From positions 62,001 through 126,000 of the forward strand of contig JUHI01000020.1 of the NCBI GenBank assembly GCA_000799755.1: a DNA stretch of 64,000 nucleotides, written 5' to 3'. Below are positions 17,369 to 25,371 of this stretch, piece after piece. Under the pieces are notes generated by a model that saw nothing but the letters and a program-made list of their open reading frames with translations, ran no database searches and was not told the origin of the DNA. Both the position numbers and the translations under genes were made by a program. The DNA is from Martinezella tropici. Lineage in GTDB: Bacteria > Pseudomonadota > Alphaproteobacteria > Rhizobiales > Rhizobiaceae. Numbering within the stretch: the stretch's first letter is position 1; the number at the start of each line of letters is the position of its first letter.

Positions 17369-18679
17369 TCAGGTCGATGAAACGCGCCTGGGCAGGCTGA
17401 CGATCGCCGCCAACGATATTGCTGCTGCGGCGGCGACATAAAGGCCGGGAGCGTAGAATCCGATCGATGTACTTCCAAGCCAGGTCAGGGCTGCTGGGGC
17501 AAAACCGCCAAAGATGGTGACGGCTGCATTATAGGCGAGCGACATGCCAGTCGAGCGGATTCGGGTCGGGAATACCTCGGCAAGGGTAGCGGGTGCCACG
17601 CCGACGAAGCCGGCAACCATGATGCAGAACAAGCTTTGCACTATGACGAGGGTCGTCAGCGTCGGCGTCGCCTGCAGCCACAGGATCAGCGGATGGACGG
17701 TGACCAGCATGGTTAGGGCGGCAACGCTCAGTGTCAGCCGGCGGCCGATATGATCTGAGATGGTGCCTGCGGCGACGCAGCCCCCGGCTAGGAACAGGTT
17801 GCCGATGAGCGATGCGGTGAACGCCTGCGAACCGGTGAAGCCAAAGGCTCGCTGCACGAAGATCGGCATGTAGATTATCAACACATAGACGCAGACAGCC
17901 CATAGCACCGAAAACGCCGTGCCCTTCACAAGAGCGCCGAAATAATCCGTGAAAATCGTCTTGAGCGGGAGGCTTGGTGCCGTTGTTTCCATGGCGGCAT
18001 ATTCGGCCTGAAATGCCGGCGTCTCGTCCAGAGTCCGACGCAACAGCAGGCCAACTGGAGCAATCAGAAGGCCGATGAAGAAGGGGATGCGCCAGCCCCA
18101 ATCGCCGATTTCCTGTTCCGTCAGAAGGGAAGTGACCGCGAATGCGACCAGTGCTCCCAGTATGTTGGAGAGCGCCATGCTTGCCTGCAGCCAGGAGGCA
18201 TACTTGCCCTTCTTCTGCGGCGGTGCATGCTCGACGAGGAAGGCCGCTGCTCCGCCTATCTCGCCGCCGGCCGAGAAGCCTTGCAGAATGCGGCCGGCGA
18301 GGATGATCAGGGGGGCGCCAAGGCCGATTGCGGCATAAGTCGGAGCGGCGGCTATCAGCAGTGTACCTGCGGCCATGATCATGATCGTCAGAAAGAGTGC
18401 GGCCTTGCGTCCGGCGCGATCACCGTAGACGCCGATGATGACCGCGCCCAGCGGGCGGATCATGAAACCGAGTCCGAAGGCGAGGAACGCCTTTACAAGC
18501 TCGATGGTTTCGCTGCCGCCTGGAAAGAAATTCTTGGCAATATAGACCGCGAAAAGCGCATAGATCGTGAAGTCGTACCATTCAAGCGCATTGCCGATCG
18601 ATGCCGCTGCGATTGCTCTGCCGGGCGAACGAGCGGCCTTGGCGGGCGCAGACGGGTCGTATCGATCTATCGTGGTCAC
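17369..18679 (-). CDS. MFS transporter, metabolite:H+ symporter (MHS) type
   Basis: The product is 436 aa from a GTG at 18679, which is preceded by a GGGGGAAG ribosome-binding site; upstream in-frame methionines would add a non-hydrophobic leader. Twelve hydrophobic segments are visible. The opening AAASIGNALEWYDFTIYALFA is the hallmark of the MHS family (ShiA, KgtP, ProP, citrate permeases), and the cytoplasmic loop 2-3 motif reads RPLGAVIIGVYGDRAGRKAAL, a good match to the MFS loop with Gly-Asp-Arg-x-Gly-Arg-Lys. Members import organic acids, betaines or shikimate with protons; the sequence does not reveal the substrate. It stands alone, without a neighbouring catabolic gene. Confidence 0.9.
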   Translation of the reverse strand: MTTIDRYDPSAPAKAARSPGRAIAAASIGNALEWYDFTIYALFAVYIAKNFFPGGSETIELVKAFLAFGLGFMIRPLGAVIIGVYGDRAGRKAALFLTIMIMAAGTLLIAAAPTYAAIGLGAPLIILAGRILQGFSAGGEIGGAAAFLVEHAPPQKKGKYASWLQASMALSNILGALVAFAVTSLLTEQEIGDWGWRIPFFIGLLIAPVGLLLRRTLDETPAFQAEYAAMETTAPSLPLKTIFTDYFGALVKGTAFSVLWAVCVYVLIIYMPIFVQRAFGFTGSQAFTASLIGNLFLAGGCVAAGTISDHIGRRLTLSVAALTMLVTVHPLILWLQATPTLTTLVIVQSLFCIMVAGFVGVAPATLAEVFPTRIRSTGMSLAYNAAVTIFGGFAPAALTWLGSTSIGFYAPGLYVAAAAAISLAAIVSLPRRVSST

Positions 18680-19003
18680 GGTTTCTTCCCCCGGGGTCGG
18701 CTGCTTCTGGCATAAGGTCGAGATTATTTCACGTCGTCGCAAGAACCCGCAGAATAGCCGGACCATCATGATAGTGCTGACGCAACATTCGGATGAGATT
18801 CCGATGTCGCGATTGAGCTGAAACTATCATGTGGATTGTTGCTAGCAAGAGCCACGTTGACTTCTGGTTGCTGGAAACGACGCTGAAGTCACGGTCATTT
18901 CAAGATCGATGCCGACGGCGAAGCGCACATCACGAGCCCCCCGGGAATTGCTCCGGCCTTTCGCCGCTCGTGCGCTGAAGCAACGTCCGCAATCTTCGTC
19001 CGT
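18680..19003. other. Non-coding gap upstream of MFS gene
   Basis: This 324-bp gap lies between the MFS start and the stop of the GGDEF-EAL gene, both on the minus strand. It should contain the MFS promoter. Short open frames here overlap neighbours and have no recognisable product. Confidence 0.45.
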
Positions 19004-21358
19004 TCACAATCCGAAGTGTGGGAAGCTTAGAGCTTCGCCGGTGCCGATGGTAGCGCTGTTCTGCCGGTTGAGCATGGCGCGGAACTCGGTTTCAGGAACG
19101 GGCGGGCTGAAGTAGTAACCCTGGCTCTCCGAACAGCCGGCCCTGATGATCATCTCGAGCTGGGTCTGTGTCTCGACGCCCTCCGCCGTGGTCAGCATAT
19201 CGAGATTACGGCCGAGCGTGGCAATAGACTGGACAATGGCAAAGCTGTCTGGCCGGTTTTCCAGATTGCTCACGAAACTGCGGTCGATCTTGAGCTTGTC
19301 GAAGGGGAAACGCTGCAGATAGTTCAGCGATGAGTAACCGGTGCCGAAATCGTCGAGTGCGATGGTCAGGCCGAGCGAACGCAACCTGTTGAGCACTTCC
19401 AGATTGGCGGCATTGTCCCGCAAGAGGACCGATTCTGTAATTTCCAGTTCCAGCCGCCGTGCGTCGAATTCCGTCAGCTCCAGCACCGACTTGACCGTAT
19501 CGACCAGATCAGTTTGGCGGAACTGGACCGGGGAGAGGTTGACCGAAACCCGCACGTCATTAGACCAGTTCAGGGCATCTCGGCAGGCCTGCTGCAACAC
19601 CCATTTGCCGAGCGCGTCGATGAAGCCGGTTTCCTCCGCCAGGGGGATGAACTCCGCTGGCGGAATCAGTCCGCGTTCAGGATGGCGCCAGCGCAAGAGT
19701 GCCTCGCTGGCGACGATCCTGCGCGTCTTGAGCGAAATCTGCGGCTGATAATGGACCTCGAATTGTCCAAGCTTGATGCCGTGGCGCATATCCGCTTCCA
19801 GATTGCGACGGTTCTGCAGCTGTTCTTCCATCTGAGGGGAGAAGACGCGGTAGACACCCTTGCCATCGGCCTTGGCCTGGTACAGCGCCAGGTCGGCATT
19901 CTTCATCAACTGGCCGGTGCTTCCACCGTCGCGCGGCGCGACTGCGATGCCGATACAGGTGCTGACGACGATCTCGTTGCCATCGATGCGGTAGGGACGA
20001 CTGATGCCTGCTATGAGACGCTCCGAGAGGGCGCGCGCGCTGTCGAGCGTGGAATCGAGACATGTATGCAGCACGGCGAATTCATCGCCACCCAGTCTCG
20101 CCACGATATCATGGCGTGATGCGGTGTTGCGCAGTCGACCGGCAACCTTGCGCAGCAATATGTCGCCGACCGGATGGCCGAGCGTGTCGTTGACTTCCTT
20201 GAAACGATCGAGATCGAGATACAGTATGGTGAACAATTGGCCGCCGGATGCTAATCCACGTAGTGCGTGGCCGACGCTTTCCCAGAACAGCAACCGGTTG
20301 GGCATGTCGGTCAGTGCGTCGTGATGGGCCATATGCACCACACGGTCCTGCGCGCGATGGCGCTCCGTGACATCTTCGAACGTACAAACCCAGCCACCTT
20401 CCCCCGTCGGTTCATGCGATACCGCCAGCACCATCCCGTTTTCAAGGTGATGGATATGGTCGCTGAGCACCGCGATATCGTTCCGGGTACGGGGCCGGTC
20501 GCCGGCGCGGCCGCGCATTCCGCCGGTCGCCAATCCGGGGGGTAGCAATTCCGGTGCGATGAGATCGGCAAGTGGCGTACCGAGCCTTGCTCTGATTTCG
20601 TCCAGCCCGAACAGCGCCAGGAAGCGGGGATTGTGAACGATGACGCGGTACTGGTCATCGAGTAGGCAAAGGCCCAGCGACATGGCCTCCATCGCCGCAT
20701 CGAACCGAGCATTTTGCAAAGCGAGGGTCTGTTCCTTGGCCTGTAGGATTTTCTGAGCCCGGCCCAAAAGGCCATTGTGAATGAGTAGCAGCAGGATCAG
20801 CAGGCAACCGCCGATGAGCATGCCGACGGTGACCCAGGTCAGGGCCAGCTGCAGGCCGAGGAGACCGCGCCGGTCTTCGGCAATGCGTGCCGAATACCAC
20901 ATGTTACTGTCGCTGGAGAGCCGCGCCAGCTTGGGATAGATCGGCTCCAGGATCTCGAGGATACGCGCCGGCGTGCCGGGCACGGAAAGCTTGTCGAGTA
21001 ACGGCCTGGTCTGGTTGAGTGCATCCTCGAGATCGTTGAGGGTCTCGCCGATGCGCGGATTGGATTGCACGAACTTCTCGACCCCGTTGGACCGCAGGGT
21101 CTTGAGGCGATTGACGACAATGTCGAAGCGCAGTCTGACCTCATGGGCGTCGACGTTGCCGTCGCTCATGCCCATGGCGCTGACACGCTGCTCAAGCCGG
21201 GTAAATTCGCTTGGAGCTTGGGCTATCGTCCACGTGATATTGCCCAGGCCAACATCTTGCAGTGCGGTCTGGCGCTGGAAGACCAAGGCGGAAATATAGA
21301 TCGCCGAGGTGATGAAACCCAGGATCACAATTGTCAGCGCTGTGCGAAGGTAGCGCAT
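19004..21358 (-). CDS. Membrane GGDEF-EAL protein with PAS domain
   Basis: The product is 784 aa. TM1 (about 7-27) and TM2 (170-194) bracket a helical periplasmic sensor of some 140 residues. A PAS-like domain (about 217-335) follows, then GGDEF (340-510) and EAL (520-780). The GGDEF signature Gly-Gly-Asp-Glu-Phe at 423-427 is intact, so diguanylate cyclase activity is possible. The inhibitory RxxD site five residues upstream reads Ser-Arg-His-Asp, so product inhibition is probably lost. The EAL domain keeps SEALLRW (551-557), NLSP, ELEITES and DDFGTGYSS, the metal- and c-di-GMP-binding residues, so phosphodiesterase activity is also likely. It starts 15 bp after the stop of a small exported protein and is probably co-transcribed with it. 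That partner may supply the input signal. Confidence 0.95.
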   Translation of the reverse strand: MRYLRTALTIVILGFITSAIYISALVFQRQTALQDVGLGNITWTIAQAPSEFTRLEQRVSAMGMSDGNVDAHEVRLRFDIVVNRLKTLRSNGVEKFVQSNPRIGETLNDLEDALNQTRPLLDKLSVPGTPARILEILEPIYPKLARLSSDSNMWYSARIAEDRRGLLGLQLALTWVTVGMLIGGCLLILLLLIHNGLLGRAQKILQAKEQTLALQNARFDAAMEAMSLGLCLLDDQYRVIVHNPRFLALFGLDEIRARLGTPLADLIAPELLPPGLATGGMRGRAGDRPRTRNDIAVLSDHIHHLENGMVLAVSHEPTGEGGWVCTFEDVTERHRAQDRVVHMAHHDALTDMPNRLLFWESVGHALRGLASGGQLFTILYLDLDRFKEVNDTLGHPVGDILLRKVAGRLRNTASRHDIVARLGGDEFAVLHTCLDSTLDSARALSERLIAGISRPYRIDGNEIVVSTCIGIAVAPRDGGSTGQLMKNADLALYQAKADGKGVYRVFSPQMEEQLQNRRNLEADMRHGIKLGQFEVHYQPQISLKTRRIVASEALLRWRHPERGLIPPAEFIPLAEETGFIDALGKWVLQQACRDALNWSNDVRVSVNLSPVQFRQTDLVDTVKSVLELTEFDARRLELEITESVLLRDNAANLEVLNRLRSLGLTIALDDFGTGYSSLNYLQRFPFDKLKIDRSFVSNLENRPDSFAIVQSIATLGRNLDMLTTAEGVETQTQLEMIIRAGCSESQGYYFSPPVPETEFRAMLNRQNSATIGTGEALSFPHFGL

Positions 21359-21373
21359 GCGGTCCGATGGGGT

Positions 21374-21841
21374 TTATTTGACGGAGATTGCCTTGACCTG
21401 CCACACGGCGCGACCGTGATAGGGCTGTCCTTGCAAGATGGGATTGCTGTCGAACGGATACATGACGAAGAACGGACCTTGGTCGTCGATCGGCATGTAG
21501 TTTCCATTGCGTTTGACGGCGAGGATCGTGCCGAACTTGGCGAAATCGCTGGTCGGAATATCGACGCTATAATCGTTCAGGGCGATGATCGTGGCCGTCG
21601 CGCCTTGAGCCTTGGCCTTTTCGAGCAGCAGCGCCATCGGCACGCCTTCGAAATTGACGACGCCGTCGTTCCAAGGCGTCGAAGTCTTGATCGAGACGAG
21701 GCCCATGGCCTCAAGCTGATTTCGATCGAAGGTCACCGATCCTGATGAACTTGTAATTGTCACGGACGGTACGTCTTGTGCAAGCGCGGGCGCGACGAAC
21801 GCGGCAAAGATTGCAAAGGCGATGGAGGCGAGAAGACGCAT
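21374..21841 (-). CDS. Exported oxidoreductase molybdopterin-binding-like protein
   Basis: The product is 155 aa with a Sec signal peptide (MRLLASIAFAIFAAFVAPALA, cut before QDVPS). The mature part resembles a shortened sulfite-oxidase/molybdopterin-binding fold: a strand with FEGVPMALLLEKAKAQGA, then NDYSVDIPTSDF, then a glycine- and proline-rich closing section with GPFFVMYPFDSNP. The cysteine that ligates molybdenum in true sulfite-oxidase enzymes is absent; the sequence contains no cysteine at all. A cofactor-binding enzyme is therefore unlikely, and a periplasmic binding or sensory role is more plausible. It is the first gene of a two-gene unit with the GGDEF-EAL protein, 15 bp apart, which suggests it feeds the periplasmic domain of that protein. 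Confidence 0.75.
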   Translation of the reverse strand: MRLLASIAFAIFAAFVAPALAQDVPSVTITSSSGSVTFDRNQLEAMGLVSIKTSTPWNDGVVNFEGVPMALLLEKAKAQGATATIIALNDYSVDIPTSDFAKFGTILAVKRNGNYMPIDDQGPFFVMYPFDSNPILQGQPYHGRAVWQVKAISVK

Positions 21842-22369
21842 TGGCGGTCCGATGCTTTCGGGGTATGGGCCTTGCCCGTTCTATTTCCAGCCTGCGCAGC
21901 TAGCTGTTAAAGATCGGTTAAGGTCAGTAGGTAAATGGAAACAAACTTAACAATTCAAGGTCGGTTGCGACATTACCGCGGCCTAACAGGTCTCTTTCCT
22001 GCCCGGTGAGATCGCGATCGTGTGCCACTGGTCCGCACCCTTGCTGTCAAGCCGATGTGTGCCGATTTGGATTTTCTCGGCGGCTTCGGCGAGTTTAAAC
22101 GCTGTGATTTTTCTCCCCATCAATCATACCGAAGAAGCGCGCTCACCGGATCAAAGTGACTGACGCGACGGCGCTGTTTCCTTGTTACCCTTCGATAATG
22201 AGGAAGTGCAACAAATTCATGATAGGCACCACGGCTTAACTGCCCGCAGCGGTTGGCCTTGTCCATCGAAAAGAGAGCTCGGTATCCCGGGGATCGCGGG
22301 CCTGTCGGACCGGAGCGTCAAGTGGCGCCCCATGCAAGGCACAACCTGCTCAATTGGTAAGCGGATGAT
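21842..22369. other. Non-coding gap
   Basis: This 528-bp gap lies between the glycerate kinase stop and the start of the exported protein gene. It presumably carries the promoter for the minus-strand pair to its left. The short open frames inside have biased composition but no recognisable product, and no tRNA or hairpin with a U-tract is evident. Confidence 0.45.
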
Positions 22370-23650
22370 TTAATTCAGGAGGATCGCACGGAAGTCGTTG
22401 ACGTTCGTGCCGGTTGGGCCACTGACGAAGAGGTCGTCAAGAGCGGCAAAGGCCGACCAACTGTCGTTGCGCCCCAGGAATTCGGCCGCGTTCTTTTCCA
22501 GATCGGCAAGCCGCGAAACTGTGTCGCCGTCGGCAAAGGCGCCGGCATTGTTCTCCGAGCCGTCGATGCCGTCCGTATCGGCGGCGAGCGCCGAGATACC
22601 TTTTTGACCCGAAATGGCGCAGGCGAAGGAGAGCAGGAACTCGCTGTTGCGGCCGCCCTTGCCCTTGCCCCGGATCGTTACGGTTGTTTCTCCGCCCGAG
22701 AGCAGGAGCATGGGGCCTTGCGTCGCCAAACCGCGATGCGAGATCTTTGCCACGATCGCCGCATGTTGACGACCGACCTCCGCCGCTTCGCCTTCGATCG
22801 CGTCGGAGAGCACGATGGTTTCGACACCGGCCTTGCGCGCGACCTCTGCGGCGGCGTCCAGCGCGATCGCTGCCGAGGCGACGAGTTTGACCTCGTTGCG
22901 GGCGAAACGAGGGTCCGATGGCAACGGCGGCTCGTCGTTGCCGTCCTTGAGATGGCGCATCACCACCTCAGGCAGATCGAGCTCGTAGCGCTCTATGATT
23001 TCAAGTGCATCGGCGCGGGTCGCCGCATCGGCAATCGTCGGGCCGGAGGCGACGAGGGCGGGGTTATCGCCCGGAATATCGGAAACGACGAGAGAGACGA
23101 CGCGGGCCGGATAGGCGAGGGCGGCGAGCCGCCCTCCCTTGATGCGTGAGACTTGCTTGCGCACGGCGTTCATGGCGCTGATCGGCGCGCCGGAAGCAAG
23201 CAATGCCCGATTGACGGCGATCTCGTCGGCAAGCGTCAGATCGCCGGCGGGAGCCGGCAACAGCGCTGAGCCGCCGCCACAGACGAGCGCGACGACCAGA
23301 TCGTCTTCGGTGAGATTGCTCACGGCCGCCATCAGCCGTTCGGAGGCAAGCAGGCCGCTTTCATCCGGCACGGGATGGGCGGCTTCGAGAACCTCGATAC
23401 GCTCGCAAGGAACGGCATAGCCGTAACGTGTCACGATGACGCCTGAGAGCGGCGCATTCCACAGACGCTCGAAGGCGCGTGCCATCTGCGCCGCTCCCTT
23501 GCCGGCGCCGATCACCACTGTCCGGCCCTTCGGCCTGTCCGGCAGATGGGTGGCAAGTGCCTTGTCCGGATCGGCCGCAGCAACGGCTGCATAGAAGAGC
23601 TTTTCCAGAAAGGCGCGGGGATCGGCAATGGTCGGCATCGGGTTACTCAC
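22370..23650 (-). CDS. gckA: Glycerate 2-kinase (DUF4147/MOFRL family)
   Basis: The product is 426 aa and phosphorylates D-glycerate to 2-phosphoglycerate, passing carbon from the glyoxylate pathway into glycolysis. The N-terminal DUF4147 half contains VIGAGKGAAQMARAFE, the AAHPVPDE stretch and VCGGGSALLPAPAG. The C-terminal MOFRL half contains LLSGGETTVTIRGKGKGGRN and the Asp-Thr-Asp-Gly-Ile-Asp-Gly motif, all characteristic of class II glycerate kinases (also called TtuD in tartrate operons). The GTG at 23650 begins 3 nt after the glxR stop; an in-frame ATG at 23638 is an alternative, and neither has a strong ribosome-binding site. Last gene of the gcl operon. Confidence 0.92.
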   Translation of the reverse strand: MSNPMPTIADPRAFLEKLFYAAVAAADPDKALATHLPDRPKGRTVVIGAGKGAAQMARAFERLWNAPLSGVIVTRYGYAVPCERIEVLEAAHPVPDESGLLASERLMAAVSNLTEDDLVVALVCGGGSALLPAPAGDLTLADEIAVNRALLASGAPISAMNAVRKQVSRIKGGRLAALAYPARVVSLVVSDIPGDNPALVASGPTIADAATRADALEIIERYELDLPEVVMRHLKDGNDEPPLPSDPRFARNEVKLVASAAIALDAAAEVARKAGVETIVLSDAIEGEAAEVGRQHAAIVAKISHRGLATQGPMLLLSGGETTVTIRGKGKGGRNSEFLLSFACAISGQKGISALAADTDGIDGSENNAGAFADGDTVSRLADLEKNAAEFLGRNDSWSAFAALDDLFVSGPTGTNVNDFRAILLN

Positions 23651-23653
23651 ATA

Positions 23654-24538
23654 TTACGCGACGGGGTGGTTCGCCATGCGCTCCAGCGCCTTGACGAGGC
23701 CGGAATGGTCGAGCCCGCTATCACCATTGGCGGCGCACTGATTGAAGAGCTCCTGCGTGGCGGCGGTGTTGGGCAGCGAGACGCCAAGCGCCTTTGCGCC
23801 CTGCAGCGCAAGGTTCAGGTCCTTCTGGTGCAGTGAGATGCGGAAGCCCGGCTCGAAGGTCCGCTTGATCATGCGCTCGCCATGCACTTCGAGAATGCGT
23901 GAGGAGGCAAAGCCGCCCATAAGGGCCGAGCGGACACGGGCGGGATCGGCACCGGCCTTCGAGGCGAACACAAGGGCTTCAGATACCGCCTCGATCGTCA
24001 GTGCGACGATGATCTGGTTGGCGACCTTGGTGACCTGGCCATCGCCGCAATCGCCAACGAGCGTGATGTTCTTGCCCATCAGCTGGAAAAGCGGCAACGC
24101 CCGTTCGAAGCTTGGCTCTGAGCCGCCGGCCATGATCGAGAGCGAAGCATTCTTGGCGCCAACTTCGCCGCCGGAGACAGGCGCGTCGATATATTCGGCG
24201 CCGGTCTCACGAACTCTCCTAGCGAATTCCTTTGTCTCGATCGGCGAGATCGAGCTCATGTCGATGACGAGCTTACCTTTCGAAAGACCATAGGCAACCC
24301 CATTCTCTCCGAAGAGCACATCCTTGACCTCAGGCGTATCCGGCAGCATCAGGATGATGATGTCGACCGTTTCGGCAAGTGCCTTCGGCGTCTCGACGAA
24401 TTGCAGGCCGTGGTCGAGCAGTTCCTGGCGCGGCGGAATGGAAAACTTTGATGTGACGACGATGTGGCCGGCGTCCTGCAGATGCCGTGCCATGGGGGTT
24501 CCCATGATGCCGAGGCCGATAAATCCGATATGTGCCAT
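23654..24538 (-). CDS. glxR: 2-hydroxy-3-oxopropionate (tartronate semialdehyde) reductase
   Basis: The product is 294 aa, the usual length of the beta-hydroxyacid dehydrogenase family. The N-terminal Rossmann motif reads GFIGLGIMGTPMARHL. The substrate-binding DAPVSGGEVGAKNASLSIM and catalytic lysine segment GQVTKVANQIIV follow, as in GarR/GlxR. It reduces tartronate semialdehyde made by glyoxylate carboligase to D-glycerate. It lies 5 bp downstream of hyi and 3 bp upstream of glycerate kinase, so co-translation is likely. Cytosolic. Confidence 0.95.
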   Translation of the reverse strand: MAHIGFIGLGIMGTPMARHLQDAGHIVVTSKFSIPPRQELLDHGLQFVETPKALAETVDIIILMLPDTPEVKDVLFGENGVAYGLSKGKLVIDMSSISPIETKEFARRVRETGAEYIDAPVSGGEVGAKNASLSIMAGGSEPSFERALPLFQLMGKNITLVGDCGDGQVTKVANQIIVALTIEAVSEALVFASKAGADPARVRSALMGGFASSRILEVHGERMIKRTFEPGFRISLHQKDLNLALQGAKALGVSLPNTAATQELFNQCAANGDSGLDHSGLVKALERMANHPVA

Positions 24539-24543
24539 GGTTG

Positions 24544-25359
24544 TTAGCTCCTGATATTGAGAATGGCTGCGCCTTCGGCGTGGCGGCCAGCTGCGGCAAA
24601 CCAGCCGAGCCCCGCCGCAGTCGTGGTGCGTGGCTTGTACTCGCAGCCGATCCAGCCGTCGTAGCCGAGCGCATCGAGCGCGTTGAAGACAAAGGGATAG
24701 GCGATCTCGCCGGTGCCCGGCTCGTTGCGACCGGGATTGTCGGCAAGCTGCACATGCGCAATCTGCGCCTGGTGCTTCTTGAACGTCCCGATCAACTCGC
24801 CCTCGGTGCGCTGCTGATGGTAGAGATCATATTGAATGAACAGATTGTCGCTGCTGACTTCGGCGATGATCGAAGCCGCCTGGTCCGGCGTATTAAGGTA
24901 GAATCCCGGAATGTCGAAGTGGTTGATCGGCTCGATCAGCAGACGGATTCCGTGTTTGCCCAGTTCTGTCGCGGCATATCTGAGATTGGCGACGAAGGTG
25001 GTGCGCAACAACTCATCGGGCACGCCGGCCGGCGCGATGCCAGAGAGGCAATTGATCTTGTTGCAGCCGAGCGTCGTTGCATAGTCGATCGCGGCGGTAA
25101 CGCCGCGGCGGAATTCGTCGGTGCGATCTGGCAGGATCGCGATCCCCCGCTCGCCGGCGGCCCAGTTGCCGGCCGGCAGGTTGTGAAGTACCTGCGTCAG
25201 GCCATGGCGATTGAGTTCGGTGCGTAGTACCTCCTTCGCAAAATCGTAGGGAAAGAGATACTCGACACCCTCGAAGCCAGCCTTGGCGGCCAGGGCGAAG
25301 CGATCCAGAAACGGCGCCTCGGTGAATAGCATGGTCAGATTGGCCGCAAATTTCGGCAT
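24544..25359 (-). CDS. hyi: Hydroxypyruvate isomerase
   Basis: The product is 271 aa, a TIM-barrel enzyme of the xylose-isomerase-like superfamily. It opens with MPKFAANLTMLFTEAPFLDRFALAAKAGF, close to E. coli Hyi, and keeps the metal-binding acidic residues in LLIEPINH, QYDLYHQQ and GCEYKP. It interconverts hydroxypyruvate and tartronate semialdehyde. It lies 12 bp after gcl and 5 bp before glxR in the same operon. Confidence 0.95.
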   Translation of the reverse strand: MPKFAANLTMLFTEAPFLDRFALAAKAGFEGVEYLFPYDFAKEVLRTELNRHGLTQVLHNLPAGNWAAGERGIAILPDRTDEFRRGVTAAIDYATTLGCNKINCLSGIAPAGVPDELLRTTFVANLRYAATELGKHGIRLLIEPINHFDIPGFYLNTPDQAASIIAEVSSDNLFIQYDLYHQQRTEGELIGTFKKHQAQIAHVQLADNPGRNEPGTGEIAYPFVFNALDALGYDGWIGCEYKPRTTTAAGLGWFAAAGRHAEGAAILNIRS

Positions 25360-25371
25360 TGTGTTCCTCCT

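Noticed and set aside
22182..22373. Small 63-codon frame upstream of the exported protein gene
   Set aside because: No ribosome-binding site, no motif, and composition typical of random frames.
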